From Nocardia kruczakiae NBRC 101016 (GTDB lineage: Bacteria > Actinomycetota > Actinomycetes > Mycobacteriales > Mycobacteriaceae): a stretch of DNA of 64,000 bases. The notes below the pieces were generated by a model. That model saw only the letters and a list, made by a program, of their open reading frames with translations. It did no database searches and had not been told where the DNA came from. The stretch lies in the NCBI RefSeq assembly GCF_001612965.1, contig NZ_BDBL01000041.1, positions 22,775 through 86,774 of the forward strand, given 5' to 3'. Made by a program: the position numbers and the translations under genes. Positions 44,156 to 53,133 of this stretch are shown in pieces. How positions within the stretch are numbered: the first letter of the stretch is position 1; every line of letters begins with the position of its first letter.

Positions 44156-44987
44156 CCTCCGGCCCCGCCTGCTGCTCCGAGAATTCGACCACCACGGGTG
44201 CGTGATCGCTGGCGCCCTTCCCCTTTCGCTCCTCGCGATCGACCCCGGCGTCGACGGCGCGGGCGCTCAGCGCGGGGGAGGCGAGGACGAAATCGATGCG
44301 CATACCCTCCTTGCGCGGAAAGCGCAGCTGGGTGTAGTCCCAGTAGGTGTAGACACCCGGGCCGGGCGCGAACGGGCGCATCACATCCGTGAATCCCGCC
44401 GCCACGACGGCATCGAACGCGGCGCGCTCCGGCGCCGAGGTGTGCGTCTTGTGCGCGAAGAACTCCGGCGACCACACGTCGTCGTCGGTGGGGGCGATAT
44501 TCCAGTCGCCGCACAGCGCGATCTGCGCCGACGGATCGGCCCGCAGCCACGCCTGCCCGGAATCACACAGGGCCGCAAGCCATTCCAGCTTGTAGGTGTA
44601 GTGCGGATCGCTCAGCGTGCGCCCGTTGGGCACGTACAGGCTCCACACCCGGACGCCGCCGCAGGTGGCGCCGATCGCCCGGGCCTCCACCACCGGCGCG
44701 CTCAGCAGCGAGGCCTCGGCGTCCTTGTCGAATCCGGGCTGGCCCGGGAAGGTGACCTCGACGTCGTCGATGCCCACCCGGGAGGCGATCGCCACCCCGT
44801 TCCACTGACTGAATCCGGTGTGCACGATCTCGTAGCCGGCCTCCTCGAACCGCTCGGCCGGGAACTGGTCGTCGCGGCATTTGGTTTCCTGGATGGCCAG
44901 CACATCGATATCGGCGCGGTCCAGCCACGACACGACCCGATCCACGCGAGATCGGATCGAATTCACATTCCAGGTGGCCAACCGCAT
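44136..44987 (-). CDS. xthA: Exodeoxyribonuclease III / AP endonuclease
   Basis: A 283-residue exonuclease-endonuclease-phosphatase protein for base-excision repair. The catalytic pattern is complete: TWNVNSIRSR, LAIQETKC (metal Glu), GDWNIAP, RIDFVLAS and KGASDHAPVVVE (DH dyad). The order xthA, GNAT, def on the minus strand is that of Rv0427c-Rv0429c. It overlaps the convergent membrane-protein gene at its end. Confidence 0.95.
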   Translation of the reverse strand: MRLATWNVNSIRSRVDRVVSWLDRADIDVLAIQETKCRDDQFPAERFEEAGYEIVHTGFSQWNGVAIASRVGIDDVEVTFPGQPGFDKDAEASLLSAPVVEARAIGATCGGVRVWSLYVPNGRTLSDPHYTYKLEWLAALCDSGQAWLRADPSAQIALCGDWNIAPTDDDVWSPEFFAHKTHTSAPERAAFDAVVAAGFTDVMRPFAPGPGVYTYWDYTQLRFPRKEGMRIDFVLASPALSARAVDAGVDREERKGKGASDHAPVVVEFSEQQAGPEVSSAGS

Positions 44988-45009
44988 GAGGCGAGATTAG
45001 TCGGCCGAT

Positions 45010-45999
45010 TCACTCCCGCCGGTGGCGGCCCGCGTCGGGGTCCGGGGCGGCGTAGCGGTAGTTGTGATGGTCGACGAAGCCCATCTCCCGATACATCGCG
45101 AGGGCCGCGGCGTTGTTCGCCTCCACCTGGACGTAGGCGTGGGTGGCGCCGCGTTTGTAGCCCCAGTTGATCAGTTCGGCGCAGACGAGGGTGCCCAGGC
45201 CGTGCCGGCGGTGTGGTGCGGCGACCGCGAGACAGCTCAGCCCGATCCAGCGGCGGCCGTCGGGAGCGGTGGTGAGGGCACCGCGGCCGATCGCCAGCGG
45301 GGTCGGCAGGCCCAGCGCGGCGAAACCGAGTTCACCGTCGCGGACCGCCGTGAGCACGCCCGTGTCCGGCAGCGGCGCGGCCACGTCGACGGTGTCCTCG
45401 CCGCGGTGCCGGTGCAATTCCAGCCACGCCGGATGCGGGCCCTCGTCGATGCGGACCATCGACGGACCCTGCGGCAGGACGAATGTGGAGATATCGATGC
45501 CGAGCACCATCGTCTCGCCCCAGGTGAGCCAGCCCGGCGGCACCGGCGCCAGGCGATCGGGGAGCCGAAGTTGCAGCGGCAGGCCGTGTTCGGTGTACCA
45601 CTCGCCGATGCGGTGCAGCGTTCGCATGTCGAGGGCGGCGTTGCGACCCGATTCGCCCAGCGGCACAGCGGAATTCGCGCGATGGGTGTACCCGTTGCCG
45701 ATGCTGCACAGCCAGCCGTCGAACCAGGCCCGTTCGAGCCCGGGCCAGCCGTCGATAGCCGCCGCTTCCAGCGCCCGGATCTCACCGATCCGAATCGGCC
45801 GCGGGCCCAGTGCTTTCACCGCCACCACCCGATCGGTGGCGATGGTCACCACGGTACCGTCGGCGGTGCGGACCTGCACCGGATCCGGTGCCACGAGCTC
45901 GCCGATGACATCGGTGAACTGCTGTGGATAACCCTCGGGCAGGCGGTACCGCACCACCACCCGGCGCCCGATCGGGATATCGGGACGGTCAGTCGTCAT
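45010..45999 (-). CDS. GNAT-family N-acetyltransferase
   Basis: A 329-residue protein, the equivalent of Rv0428c. An N-terminal beta-barrel-like segment (VVRYRLPEGYPQQFTDVIGE, about 13-60) precedes a central region and a C-terminal GNAT domain. The acetyl-CoA site is LAVAAPHRRHGLGTLVCAELINWG, followed by YVQVEANNAAALAMYREMGF. The acceptor is unknown. The start overlaps the def end by 11 bp, suggesting coupling to deformylase and possibly an N-terminal protein modification role. Confidence 0.88.
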   Translation of the reverse strand: MTTDRPDIPIGRRVVVRYRLPEGYPQQFTDVIGELVAPDPVQVRTADGTVVTIATDRVVAVKALGPRPIRIGEIRALEAAAIDGWPGLERAWFDGWLCSIGNGYTHRANSAVPLGESGRNAALDMRTLHRIGEWYTEHGLPLQLRLPDRLAPVPPGWLTWGETMVLGIDISTFVLPQGPSMVRIDEGPHPAWLELHRHRGEDTVDVAAPLPDTGVLTAVRDGELGFAALGLPTPLAIGRGALTTAPDGRRWIGLSCLAVAAPHRRHGLGTLVCAELINWGYKRGATHAYVQVEANNAAALAMYREMGFVDHHNYRYAAPDPDAGRHRRE

Positions 46000-46579
46000 G
46001 CCCGAACGGATCCGGTACGTCGCCCGGCACCCAGCTCAAACCCGGTGTGCCCCAGCCGTTGCGCTTGATCGCCTTCTTCGCGGCGCGGGCGTTGCGGCCG
46101 ATCAGCACGTCCACATAGAGGAACCCGTCGAGGTGGCCGACCTCGTGCTGGAGCATACGGGCGAAGAACCCCTCGCCCTCGATCGTCACCGGCTCGCCGT
46201 GTTCGTCGGTGCCCGTGACCCGCGCCCAGTCCGCGCGGCCGGTGGGGAACTGCTCACCCGGAACGGAGAGGCAGCCCTCCTCGTCGTCGTCGGGATCGGG
46301 CATGGTTTCGGGGATCTCGGAGGTCTCCAGCACCGGATTGATCACCGCGCCGCGCCGCCGCCGTACCGAACCGTCGGGCTGCACGTCGGGGCAGTCGTAG
46401 ACGAACAACCGCAGCGATTCACCGACCTGATTGGCGGCGAGCCCGACTCCGTTGGCGGCGTCGAGGGTTTCGTACATGTCCGCGATCAGGCCGGCGAGTT
46501 CGGCCGGCGACTGCGACACCTGCGCTGTCGGGTTGTGCAGAACCGGATCGCCGACGATGCGGATCGGGAGAATCGCCAT
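45989..46579 (-). CDS. def: Peptide deformylase
   Basis: A 196-residue metalloenzyme removing the N-formyl group from nascent proteins. All three motifs are present: GVGLAANQVG (motif 1), EEGCLSVPG (motif 2, metal Cys) and QHEVGHLDG (motif 3, HExxH). It is the first gene of the def-GNAT-xthA group. The divergent DUF3263 gene starts 127 bp away. Confidence 0.96.
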   Translation of the reverse strand: MAILPIRIVGDPVLHNPTAQVSQSPAELAGLIADMYETLDAANGVGLAANQVGESLRLFVYDCPDVQPDGSVRRRRGAVINPVLETSEIPETMPDPDDDEEGCLSVPGEQFPTGRADWARVTGTDEHGEPVTIEGEGFFARMLQHEVGHLDGFLYVDVLIGRNARAAKKAIKRNGWGTPGLSWVPGDVPDPFGHDD

Positions 46580-46705
46580 GGTGGCACACTTTACGCGGCG
46601 CCGCGTGTGCGGCCCGACACGCCGTACGACGCCTCGGTGCAGGGGTGTGCCGCGTGGTTGAATGACGACGACTGTCGTCCGTTGTTGATTCGGCGAGGGA
46701 GCGAT

Positions 46706-47083
46706 ATGGACAGCGCAGCGGCCCGGAATCTATCCGCAAGCGAGGACAGCTCCGCGAGCGAAGAGATCGCGGCAGTGGTCGAAGGCGCCTCCGGCGCGGT
46801 GGTCGAGGCAGCCCCCGAGGCCGGCGTGGTCGACGGTCTCACCCGCCGCGAACTGGAAATCCTCGATTTCGAGCGCAAGTGGTGGAAGTACGCGGGCGCC
46901 AAGGAAGAAGCCATCCGGGACCTGTTCGCGATGTCGGCCACCCGCTACTACCAGGTCCTCAACGCCGTCGTCGACAAGCCCGAGGCGCTGGCCGCCGATC
47001 CGATGCTGGTGAAACGGCTGCGCCGGTTGCGGGCCAGCCGGCAGAAATCGCGGGCGGCGCGGCGGCTGGGCTTCCAGGTCTGA
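46706..47083 (+). CDS. DUF3263 small DNA-binding-like protein
   Basis: A 125-residue protein equivalent to Rv0430. After an acidic Ala/Ser-rich tail of about 45 residues comes the DUF3263 domain LTRRELEILDFERKWWKYAGAK, then EEAIRDLFAMSATRYYQVLN, which looks like a helix-turn-helix, and an Arg/Lys-rich end. GAGGGAG precedes the ATG. A role in transcription is likely but unproven. It is followed at 54 bp by the LytR_C gene. Confidence 0.85.
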   Translation: MDSAAARNLSASEDSSASEEIAAVVEGASGAVVEAAPEAGVVDGLTRRELEILDFERKWWKYAGAKEEAIRDLFAMSATRYYQVLNAVVDKPEALAADPMLVKRLRRLRASRQKSRAARRLGFQV

Positions 47084-47137
47084 CCGGCGGATGTCCGATG
47101 CGCGCGCTCGCTCATCCCTGCGACTAGGGTCGACATC

Positions 47138-47707
47138 GTGAGCAACCCGAATCCGCCCACAGGTGGACCGCCGCTGCGAGCACTCGCGATGGTGCTGATC
47201 GCGCTGGCCATCGTCTTCGCGGGCCTCGGCGCGATGTCGCTGTCGAATTCGACGTCCGATTCCGCCGCCGCGGAGACCTCGTCGGATACCGAGACGACGG
47301 CCGCCCCGGTCACGACCACCCGCGCCGCCGCCACGACGCCCGCGACGACGGCACCCACGACCACCGCGGCGCCGGCGACCACGCTCACGACCACCACCGC
47401 GGCAGCGACCAGCACCGCGGCCGGTGTGGACAAGACCGTCCCGGTCCGGGTGCTGAACAACAGCACCGTCGCCGGCCTGGCCTCCAAGACCGGGAGCCAG
47501 CTCACCGCGGCTGGCTTCGACGTCACCGAGACCGGTAACTACCCCGGCGGTGTGATCGCGAAAACAACTGTCTACTACGGAAATTCCCCGCACGAACGGG
47601 AGACTGCCCAGGCGATCGCGAATGAGCTGGGCGTATCGGCCGAGCCGCGTTTCGCCGGAATCGCGGACTCGCCGCCGGGCGTCATCGTCATCGTCACGGG
47701 TAACTAG
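47138..47707 (+). CDS. LytR C-terminal-domain envelope protein
   Basis: A 189-residue protein equivalent to Rv0431. It has one N-terminal membrane anchor (ALAMVLIALAIVFAGLGAMSL), a 60-residue Thr/Ala linker that is probably extended and perhaps glycosylated, and a C-terminal LytR_C domain (VPVRVLNNSTVAGLASKTGS...). Such domains sit outside the membrane and are linked to cell-wall polymer attachment. The start is GTG. Confidence 0.85.
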   Translation: MSNPNPPTGGPPLRALAMVLIALAIVFAGLGAMSLSNSTSDSAAAETSSDTETTAAPVTTTRAAATTPATTAPTTTAAPATTLTTTTAAATSTAAGVDKTVPVRVLNNSTVAGLASKTGSQLTAAGFDVTETGNYPGGVIAKTTVYYGNSPHERETAQAIANELGVSAEPRFAGIADSPPGVIVIVTGN

Positions 47708-47787
47708 AACCCAACCGAGCCCCACCAGTGCGGTGCACAACGGCTCTGGCATCATCTTGTCCGGTAAGGAATCTGTTCAACCAGCAC

Positions 47788-47812
47788 TACTCGTAAACTC
47801 GGTACTCGTAAA
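47788..47812 (+). repeat. Direct repeat in the sodC leader
   Basis: TACTCGTAAA occurs twice, at 47788-47797 and 47803-47812, 15 bp apart. The second copy runs into the sodC ribosome site (AAAGGAG). A regulator or RNA element acting on sodC is possible. Confidence 0.4.
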
Positions 47813-47823
47813 GGAGTTCTCCG

Positions 47824-48513
47824 ATGGCCCCCTCCGCAACCCGTCGCCCGTCCTGGCGGACCGTGACCCCGATGCTGGCGATCGCGGCTTTCGGCCTGGT
47901 CGCCTGCAGCAACAGCCAGGAGTCGAGCGACGTCAAGGGGACCACCCCCGCGGTGTGGACCGGTACCGCCGGTCCGGCGGAGAACTCCGGCACCGGCGCC
48001 GAGCAGAACCCGCCCTCCGGCGATTCGGTGTCGGTGCAGTTGAAGGATCCCTCGGGCGCGCAGGTCGGCACCGCCACCATCGCCAAGTCGGGCGACAAAC
48101 TGCAGATCACCGTCGACGCGCACGGCCTGCAGCCGGGCTTCCACGGCCTGCACATCCACCAGAACGGCAAGTGCGAGCCGAACTCCACCGCGCCGTCCGG
48201 CGGCGCGCCGGGCAACTTCCTCTCGGCCGGTGGTCATCTCCAGGTGGGCGATGCGAACACCCACCCGGCCAGCGGCGATCTGACCTCGCTCGAGGTCGGC
48301 AAGGACGGCACCGCGAAGCTGGTGACCACCACCGACTCCGTGACGCTGGACCAGATCAAGGGCAAGGCGCTGATGATCCACGCCGGCGCCGACAACTTCG
48401 GCAACATCCCGAACCGCTACCTGCAGGCCAACGGTGGCGCGCCCGGGCCCGATGCCGAAACTCTGGCAACCGGCGACGCGGGCGGCCGGGTCGCCTGCGG
48501 CGTCATCGGGTAA
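47824..48513 (+). CDS. sodC: Cu-type superoxide dismutase lipoprotein
   Basis: A 229-residue secreted lipoprotein. The signal peptide ends in the lipobox LVAC near residue 28, and a Gly/Pro/Ser-rich linker leads to the SOD domain. Copper ligands are in FHGLHIHQ (H110, H112), AGGHLQ and MIHAGADN. The zinc loop is short (GDANTHPASGDL) and lacks the normal set of histidines, as in M. tuberculosis SodC, which is known to work with copper alone. The disulfide cysteines (C117, and C in GRVACGV) are kept. It dismutates superoxide at the outer face of the membrane. Confidence 0.93.
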   Translation: MAPSATRRPSWRTVTPMLAIAAFGLVACSNSQESSDVKGTTPAVWTGTAGPAENSGTGAEQNPPSGDSVSVQLKDPSGAQVGTATIAKSGDKLQITVDAHGLQPGFHGLHIHQNGKCEPNSTAPSGGAPGNFLSAGGHLQVGDANTHPASGDLTSLEVGKDGTAKLVTTTDSVTLDQIKGKALMIHAGADNFGNIPNRYLQANGGAPGPDAETLATGDAGGRVACGVIG

Positions 48514-48526
48514 GAGCGGATTCGTC

Positions 48527-49672
48527 ATGGGTGGGGCTGGCTCTCGAACGGTTCCCTGGAACGGCTCGCCCCGCCCGACGCTGGGCGTCGAATGGGAGAT
48601 CGCGCTCGTCGACAAACAGACGCGCAATCTCTCCAATACGGCCGCCGCGGTCTTCGACCAGGTCGGTGATCTGCGGGCGCCCAACGGTCCGCCGCACGTC
48701 ACCAAGGAGTTGCTGAAGAACACGGTCGAACTCGTCAGCGGTGTCCACGACACCGTCGGCGAGGTGGTCGACGAGATGCACAGCACGATGGACACCGTGC
48801 GCGCGGCCGCCGACCGGGTCGGTGTGGACCTGTTCTGCGCGGGCACCCATCCGTTCGCCCAGTGGTCGACGCAACAGCTGACCCGCTCCGAGCATTACGA
48901 CGAACTGATCAGCCGCACCCAGTGGTGGGGGCGCCAGATGCTGATCTGGGGCGTGCACGTGCACGTGGGAGTCTCGCACCCGGAGAAGGTCTTTCCGATT
49001 CTCAACACGCTGCTGCTCTCCTATCCGCATCTGCTGGCGCTGTCGGCGTCCTCACCGATGTGGGCCGGCATCGACACCGGGTACGCGAGCAATCGCGCCC
49101 TGATGTTCCAGCAGCTGCCGACCGCCGGATTGCCGTTCCAGTTCGAGAACTGGTCCCAGTTCGAGTCCTTCGTGCACGACCAGATGAAAACCGGTGTGTT
49201 CGAACAGCTCGGCGGCATGCACTGGGATATCCGCCCCGCGCCGAAGTGGGGGACCATCGAGGTCCGTGTGTGCGACGGAATCCCCAGTCGCTTCGAACTT
49301 TCCGCACTCGTCGCGCTGATCCACTGCCTGATCGTGGATCTGGATCGCCGGGTGGAGGCGGGCGAGACCATGCCCACCCTGCCGCCGTGGCATGTGCAGG
49401 AGAACAAGTGGCGCGCAGCACGTTACGGGCTGGACGCGATCATCATCACCGACTCCGACAGCAATGAGCGGCTGGTCACCGATGATCTGATGGATCTGCT
49501 GGACCGATTGCAGCCCACCGCGAAGCTGTTGCAGTGTGAGAACGAACTCTCACGAGTGCCCGATATCGTCGAGCGCGGGGCGTCCTATCAACGGCAGCGG
49601 CGAGTGGCGGCGGCCGCGCAGGGTGATCTGGTGGCAGTGGTGGACGCGCTGGTCAAGGAACTCGACAGCTGA
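48527..49672 (+). CDS. Glutamate-cysteine ligase-like carboxylate-amine ligase (YbdK/GCS2 family)
   Basis: A 381-residue GCS2-family enzyme equivalent to Rv0433. Landmarks are PTLGVEWEIALVD, TKELLKNTVELVSGVH, WGVHVHVGVSHPEKVFPILN, FENWSQFESFV and HWDIRPAPKWGTIEVRVCDG. These proteins ligate glutamate to an amine using ATP. The true substrate is uncertain in organisms that use mycothiol instead of glutathione. The ATG lies 13 bp after sodC. Confidence 0.88.
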   Translation: MGGAGSRTVPWNGSPRPTLGVEWEIALVDKQTRNLSNTAAAVFDQVGDLRAPNGPPHVTKELLKNTVELVSGVHDTVGEVVDEMHSTMDTVRAAADRVGVDLFCAGTHPFAQWSTQQLTRSEHYDELISRTQWWGRQMLIWGVHVHVGVSHPEKVFPILNTLLLSYPHLLALSASSPMWAGIDTGYASNRALMFQQLPTAGLPFQFENWSQFESFVHDQMKTGVFEQLGGMHWDIRPAPKWGTIEVRVCDGIPSRFELSALVALIHCLIVDLDRRVEAGETMPTLPPWHVQENKWRAARYGLDAIIITDSDSNERLVTDDLMDLLDRLQPTAKLLQCENELSRVPDIVERGASYQRQRRVAAAAQGDLVAVVDALVKELDS

Positions 49673-49696
49673 GCCGGCGGGTTGTGGCCGACTCAG
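49669..49696 (+). terminator. Hairpin overlapping the ligase stop
   Basis: CTGAG-C-CGGC and GCCG-A-CTCAG pair with one mismatch around an 8-nt loop and include the stop codon. It is a probable terminator. Confidence 0.45.
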
Positions 49697-50087
49697 CGGG
49701 GCGGCGCGGCCGGGGTGATGGCGGTGCCGGCAGCAGCGGGGCGGCGATCAACTCCGTGAGATGGGTTCGGGTGGCGCGGAATTCGCCCCGGATCCAGGCG
49801 GCTACTGTCTCACGAGACGCCGACGGCCGCCGCGTCCGGGCACGCCTCCGCTGCCACGACCGGCGCCGCCGTGGAACGGTTCGAGCGGGTGGCCGGGTCG
49901 GTCTTCCTCGGCCTGTTCGGTATCGGGCTGTACGACCAGACCATGCTGCCCGCCGTTTCGGCCGCGATGGCTGGCACGTGATCATCGTGCTCGGATGCGG
50001 GATCATGCATCCGCAGGTGCGTGAGCTCATGCCGTATCCGTGGACGCGGCGGCAGGAACGCGAATTCCGCGAACCGTTCGAGCGCCG
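49697..50087. pseudogene. Non-coding gap with possible gene remnants
   Basis: This 391-bp stretch has no intact gene but keeps coding-like sequence in two directions. On the minus strand, about 49710-49826 reads RETVAAWIRGEFRATRTHLT, then ELIAAPLLPAPP with normal high-GC3 codons and no start. On the plus strand, about 49871-49981 reads VERFERVAGSVFLGLFGIGL then a stop, which resembles the last helix of a LysE-family exporter. Both look like decayed ends, but the evidence is thin. Confidence 0.35.
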
Positions 50088-50864
50088 CTACTCGTGCCCG
50101 ATCGGTAGGAATCGGGCGACCTGCTCGTCGGCGAGGAAGTCCAGCAGCAAACGGTTCACCAGCTCGGGCTTTTCCAGGGGCAGCGCGTGGGAAGTCCCGG
50201 GAACGACGGCCAGCTGGGCATCGGTGACGGTGCGGGCGAGCAGCGCACTGTGCTCGACCCGCACCCAGTCGCCGTCACCCTGCATGAACAGCGTCGGTGC
50301 GGTGATGCGGGCGATGTCGTCGAGCGAAATCTCGGGCTCGTCGCGCCACATCCGCATGATCTTGTCGTAGACGACCGGGAAGTGGTCCGGGCCGTCCGGC
50401 GACAGCGGCGCGTGCAACCCTTCGAACATGGCACGGGTGCCGGCGTCCTCGGCGAATCCGTCCAGTGCCGCCCGCGACGACGCCCACTCGCCGTCCAGCG
50501 ACAGATACTGGCCGATCACAACGAGTTTGCCGACCAGCTCCGGCCGCGTGATGGCAACCAGCGCCGCCACCGCGCCGCCATCGCTCCATCCGATCAGATG
50601 GGCGCCACGCAACGCCAGGGCATCCAGCCAGGCGGCCGTATCCTCGGCCATCGCCGCATAGGTGATCGGCCCGGGCACATCGGCGGTCCTGCCGTGTCCG
50701 CGTCGCTCCGGGACGTACACCCGATAGTGCCGGGCCAGCTCGCCCACCTGCTGTCCCCACGACTCGGCCGTCCCCAGCCCGCCGTGCAACAACACCACCG
50801 GCGCACTGTCCCCGTGCACCTCGTAGTAGGTCCGCAACCCGCCCGCGTCGATGTATTCACCCAT
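50088..50864 (-). CDS. Alpha/beta hydrolase
   Basis: A 258-residue alpha/beta hydrolase. The oxyanion region is VVLLHGGLGTAESWG, the nucleophile elbow is GWSDGGAVAA (Ser), the acid is in MQGDGDWV, and the histidine is in GTSHALPLEKPELV. The ATG at 50864 begins MGEYIDAGGLRTYYEVHGD. It is most like esterases or meta-cleavage-type hydrolases. The substrate is unknown. Confidence 0.88.
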   Translation of the reverse strand: MGEYIDAGGLRTYYEVHGDSAPVVLLHGGLGTAESWGQQVGELARHYRVYVPERRGHGRTADVPGPITYAAMAEDTAAWLDALALRGAHLIGWSDGGAVAALVAITRPELVGKLVVIGQYLSLDGEWASSRAALDGFAEDAGTRAMFEGLHAPLSPDGPDHFPVVYDKIMRMWRDEPEISLDDIARITAPTLFMQGDGDWVRVEHSALLARTVTDAQLAVVPGTSHALPLEKPELVNRLLLDFLADEQVARFLPIGHE

Positions 50865-50958
50865 GCGTGCAGTCTGGCCCGAACGCACGGCTCGTGTCGC
50901 ACACCTGCACAGTATGGGACGGAACTCACCGGTTCGTCCGTGCGTCAACGGTTTTCGG

Positions 50959-51264
50959 TTATCGGTGTTCGCCGGCGCGCTGGAATTCGCGCCAGGCCTT
51001 CTGGGTTTCGGTGAGCTTCGGTCGGGGCGTCCGGTTGCGGAAGAAGTTCACCACCATCGTCACCGGAACGATGAATGCGTGAAAGAAGATCAGGTACGAG
51101 CCGCCGTCGAAGAGGAAGGCTAGGTAGAAGGCGTAGCCCAGGAAGAGGCCACCGAAGATGCCGTTGAAGGATCGTGTCGCGTTGCTCTGACCCTGCTGCA
51201 CCGACGCCATGGCGATCATGACGATCCCGCTGATCGCGAGCAGAGCGACATACCAAGTGAACAT
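50959..51264 (-). CDS. Small membrane protein of unknown function
   Basis: A 101-residue protein with three hydrophobic segments (YVALLAISGIVMIAMASV, GIFGGLFLGYAFYLAFLF and YLIFFHAFIVPVTMVVNFF) and a charged C-terminal tail (RTPRPKLTETQKAWREFQRA). The family is not recognised. It is divergent from the PAP2 gene, with 147 bp between them. Confidence 0.75.
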   Translation of the reverse strand: MFTWYVALLAISGIVMIAMASVQQGQSNATRSFNGIFGGLFLGYAFYLAFLFDGGSYLIFFHAFIVPVTMVVNFFRNRTPRPKLTETQKAWREFQRAGEHR

Positions 51265-51411
51265 GGCTCGAACTGTGGCAGCGCGGCCCTGGTAATCGCT
51301 TACGGAAAAGTTGTCGCGGCCGCGCCCGCATGGCAATGGCGCAGATCACATCCGTCGCCGACGTTTCCGCTGTGCGAGGGGCGGCGTTCATCACCTGTTT
51401 ACGATGATCGG

Positions 51412-52758
51412 GTGCTGCTCGATGATCCGCGTTCCGACTTCGGTGACGCTCGCCGTGGACGGTTCCGGAAGTGGTCGCCGCACATCGGGGTCCGCGTGCT
51501 GCTCATCGCGGTCCCGGCGCTGCTGATCGTGTTGCAGATCCTGGCAGCGCGCAACAACTTCGAGGGCCCGCTGCACAGCCTCTGGGAGGATTTCGCGGGG
51601 ACGCCCAAATCGGTCTCCGTGCCGTGGGCCGGGCTGGCACTGGCGCTGGTCGGATTGTCGTGGCGGTGGCGCTTTCTCGCCGTGGGTGCGGCGGTGATCG
51701 TCGATGCCGTCTGCGCGACGATCCGCGTGCTGCTCGGCGGTCCGCTGACCGTCGGCAACGGCGCGGTCATCGCCCTCACCGCGGTGGCGCTGATCGCCTG
51801 GCTCGGCTGGGACGGTACGCGCAAACGCAACGCCCTGTGGGCGGCGGCCTTGGGAGCGCTGCTGATCATCGCCACCAAGGTCGGTGATGTGTGGCTGCAT
51901 TTCACGGTGGTGGCCGGCCCGGACGTCCGCGACCGCTATCTGGTGCTGGCCGATCACGCCTTCGGTGAACCCGCCTGGGTGATGGGCCGGGTGATCGACG
52001 CCCTGGGCCCGGTGGTCTACGCCGTATTGCATTGGGTCTATATCGAACTGCCGGTGGCGGCGATGGTGGTGGCGGTCTGGCAGTTGCGCAAGGTGGTGGG
52101 CACCGGGACATGGCCCCGGCACTATCTGGTACGCACCTTCCTGGTGCTGGGACTGGTCGGTCCGGTGATCTACCTGATCTTCCCGGTGGTCGGGCCGATG
52201 TTCGCCTTCGGCCCGGACGGGCACGGCCTGCAGGTCGGCAACTACTGGCCACATCTGATTCCCCCCACCGACTACCACCCGAAGCCGATGCCGTTCGACC
52301 GGTACACCCCGCGCAACTGCATGCCCTCGATGCACACCGCCTGGGCGACGGCGGTCTTCCTGCACACCCGCCGCGACAACGACGGGACGCCGGCGCCCCG
52401 CTGGGTGCGCTGGCCCGGCACGTTCTGGCTGCTCGCGACGCTGGCGGCCACCCTCGGTTTCGGCTATCACTACGGCGCCGACCTGCTGGCCGGGGCCGTG
52501 CTGGCCCTGACCGTCGAATCGGTATTGCGCGCACCCGAGCGCGGCTGGGATCGGGCGCGCGCACTGCTGGTCGCCGCCGGCTTCACGCTGCTGATCGGGT
52601 TGCTGCTCGCCTACCGGTATCTGGCGGCGTGGATGGCCGAATATCCGCTGCCCGCCGGGATCATCGCGCTCGGGTTGTTCGCCGGATTCGTGGCGGCGTT
52701 CTCTCGCACCTGGTTCGCGCGCACGACAGCGGACGTGGCCGAACCGGTCGCGGCGTAG
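51412..52758 (+). CDS. PAP2-superfamily membrane phosphatase/transferase
   Basis: A 448-residue polytopic protein with roughly ten membrane segments. The PAP2 motifs C2 and C3 are seen as CMPSMHTAWATA and FGYHYGADLLAGAV, giving the catalytic His pair and Asp. The Aur1/inositolphosphoryl-ceramide-synthase-like subgroup shares this extended N-terminus. It may dephosphorylate a lipid phosphate or transfer a phospho-headgroup in envelope lipid synthesis. A TACGAT hexamer 6 bp before the GTG suggests a leaderless transcript. Confidence 0.85.
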   Translation: MLLDDPRSDFGDARRGRFRKWSPHIGVRVLLIAVPALLIVLQILAARNNFEGPLHSLWEDFAGTPKSVSVPWAGLALALVGLSWRWRFLAVGAAVIVDAVCATIRVLLGGPLTVGNGAVIALTAVALIAWLGWDGTRKRNALWAAALGALLIIATKVGDVWLHFTVVAGPDVRDRYLVLADHAFGEPAWVMGRVIDALGPVVYAVLHWVYIELPVAAMVVAVWQLRKVVGTGTWPRHYLVRTFLVLGLVGPVIYLIFPVVGPMFAFGPDGHGLQVGNYWPHLIPPTDYHPKPMPFDRYTPRNCMPSMHTAWATAVFLHTRRDNDGTPAPRWVRWPGTFWLLATLAATLGFGYHYGADLLAGAVLALTVESVLRAPERGWDRARALLVAAGFTLLIGLLLAYRYLAAWMAEYPLPAGIIALGLFAGFVAAFSRTWFARTTADVAEPVAA

Positions 52759-52776
52759 GGATTCGGCGGGGGGATT

Positions 52777-53133
52777 TCAGTCGTCGGGCAGGTCCTCGTC
52801 GCCCATTTCGTTGATCAGCAGCAGCCCGTCGCGGTGGCGTTGCTCCCGATAGGCCGTCCGGCCGACCAGGTGGGCGATGGCCGGTGCGGTGACGAGGGTG
52901 AACAGGCCGACGAGCACCAACATCCAGACATTGGGATGGCCACGCAACTGGATCGCCGAACCGATCAGCATCAGGATCAATCCGACGACCTGAGGTTTCG
53001 TCGCGGCATGCATCCGCGAGAGGGTGTCGGGAAAGCGCACGATCGCGACCGCGGCGGTGGCGGCGAGGAATGCTCCGAGCAGGATGGTCCCGTACGACAG
53101 CCAGATCAGCGCGGTGTGGAAGAGGCCGCTCAT
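52777..53133 (-). CDS. mnhG: Mrp-type antiporter subunit G
   Basis: A 118-residue MnhG/MrpG protein with three membrane segments (WLSYGTILLGAFLAATAAVAI, VGLILMLIGSAIQL, VWMLVLVGLFTLVTAPAIAHL) and the conserved FPDTLSRMHAATKPQ. It is the last gene of the operon. Its ATG overlaps the mnhF stop by four bases. The charged tail ends NEMGDEDLPDD. Confidence 0.92.
   Translation of the reverse strand: MSGLFHTALIWLSYGTILLGAFLAATAAVAIVRFPDTLSRMHAATKPQVVGLILMLIGSAIQLRGHPNVWMLVLVGLFTLVTAPAIAHLVGRTAYREQRHRDGLLLINEMGDEDLPDD

Noticed and set aside
47280..47420. The Thr/Ala codon-rich stretch as a DNA repeat or CRISPR-like array
   Set aside because: It is the low-complexity linker of the LytR_C protein. 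No regular unit or spacer structure exists.
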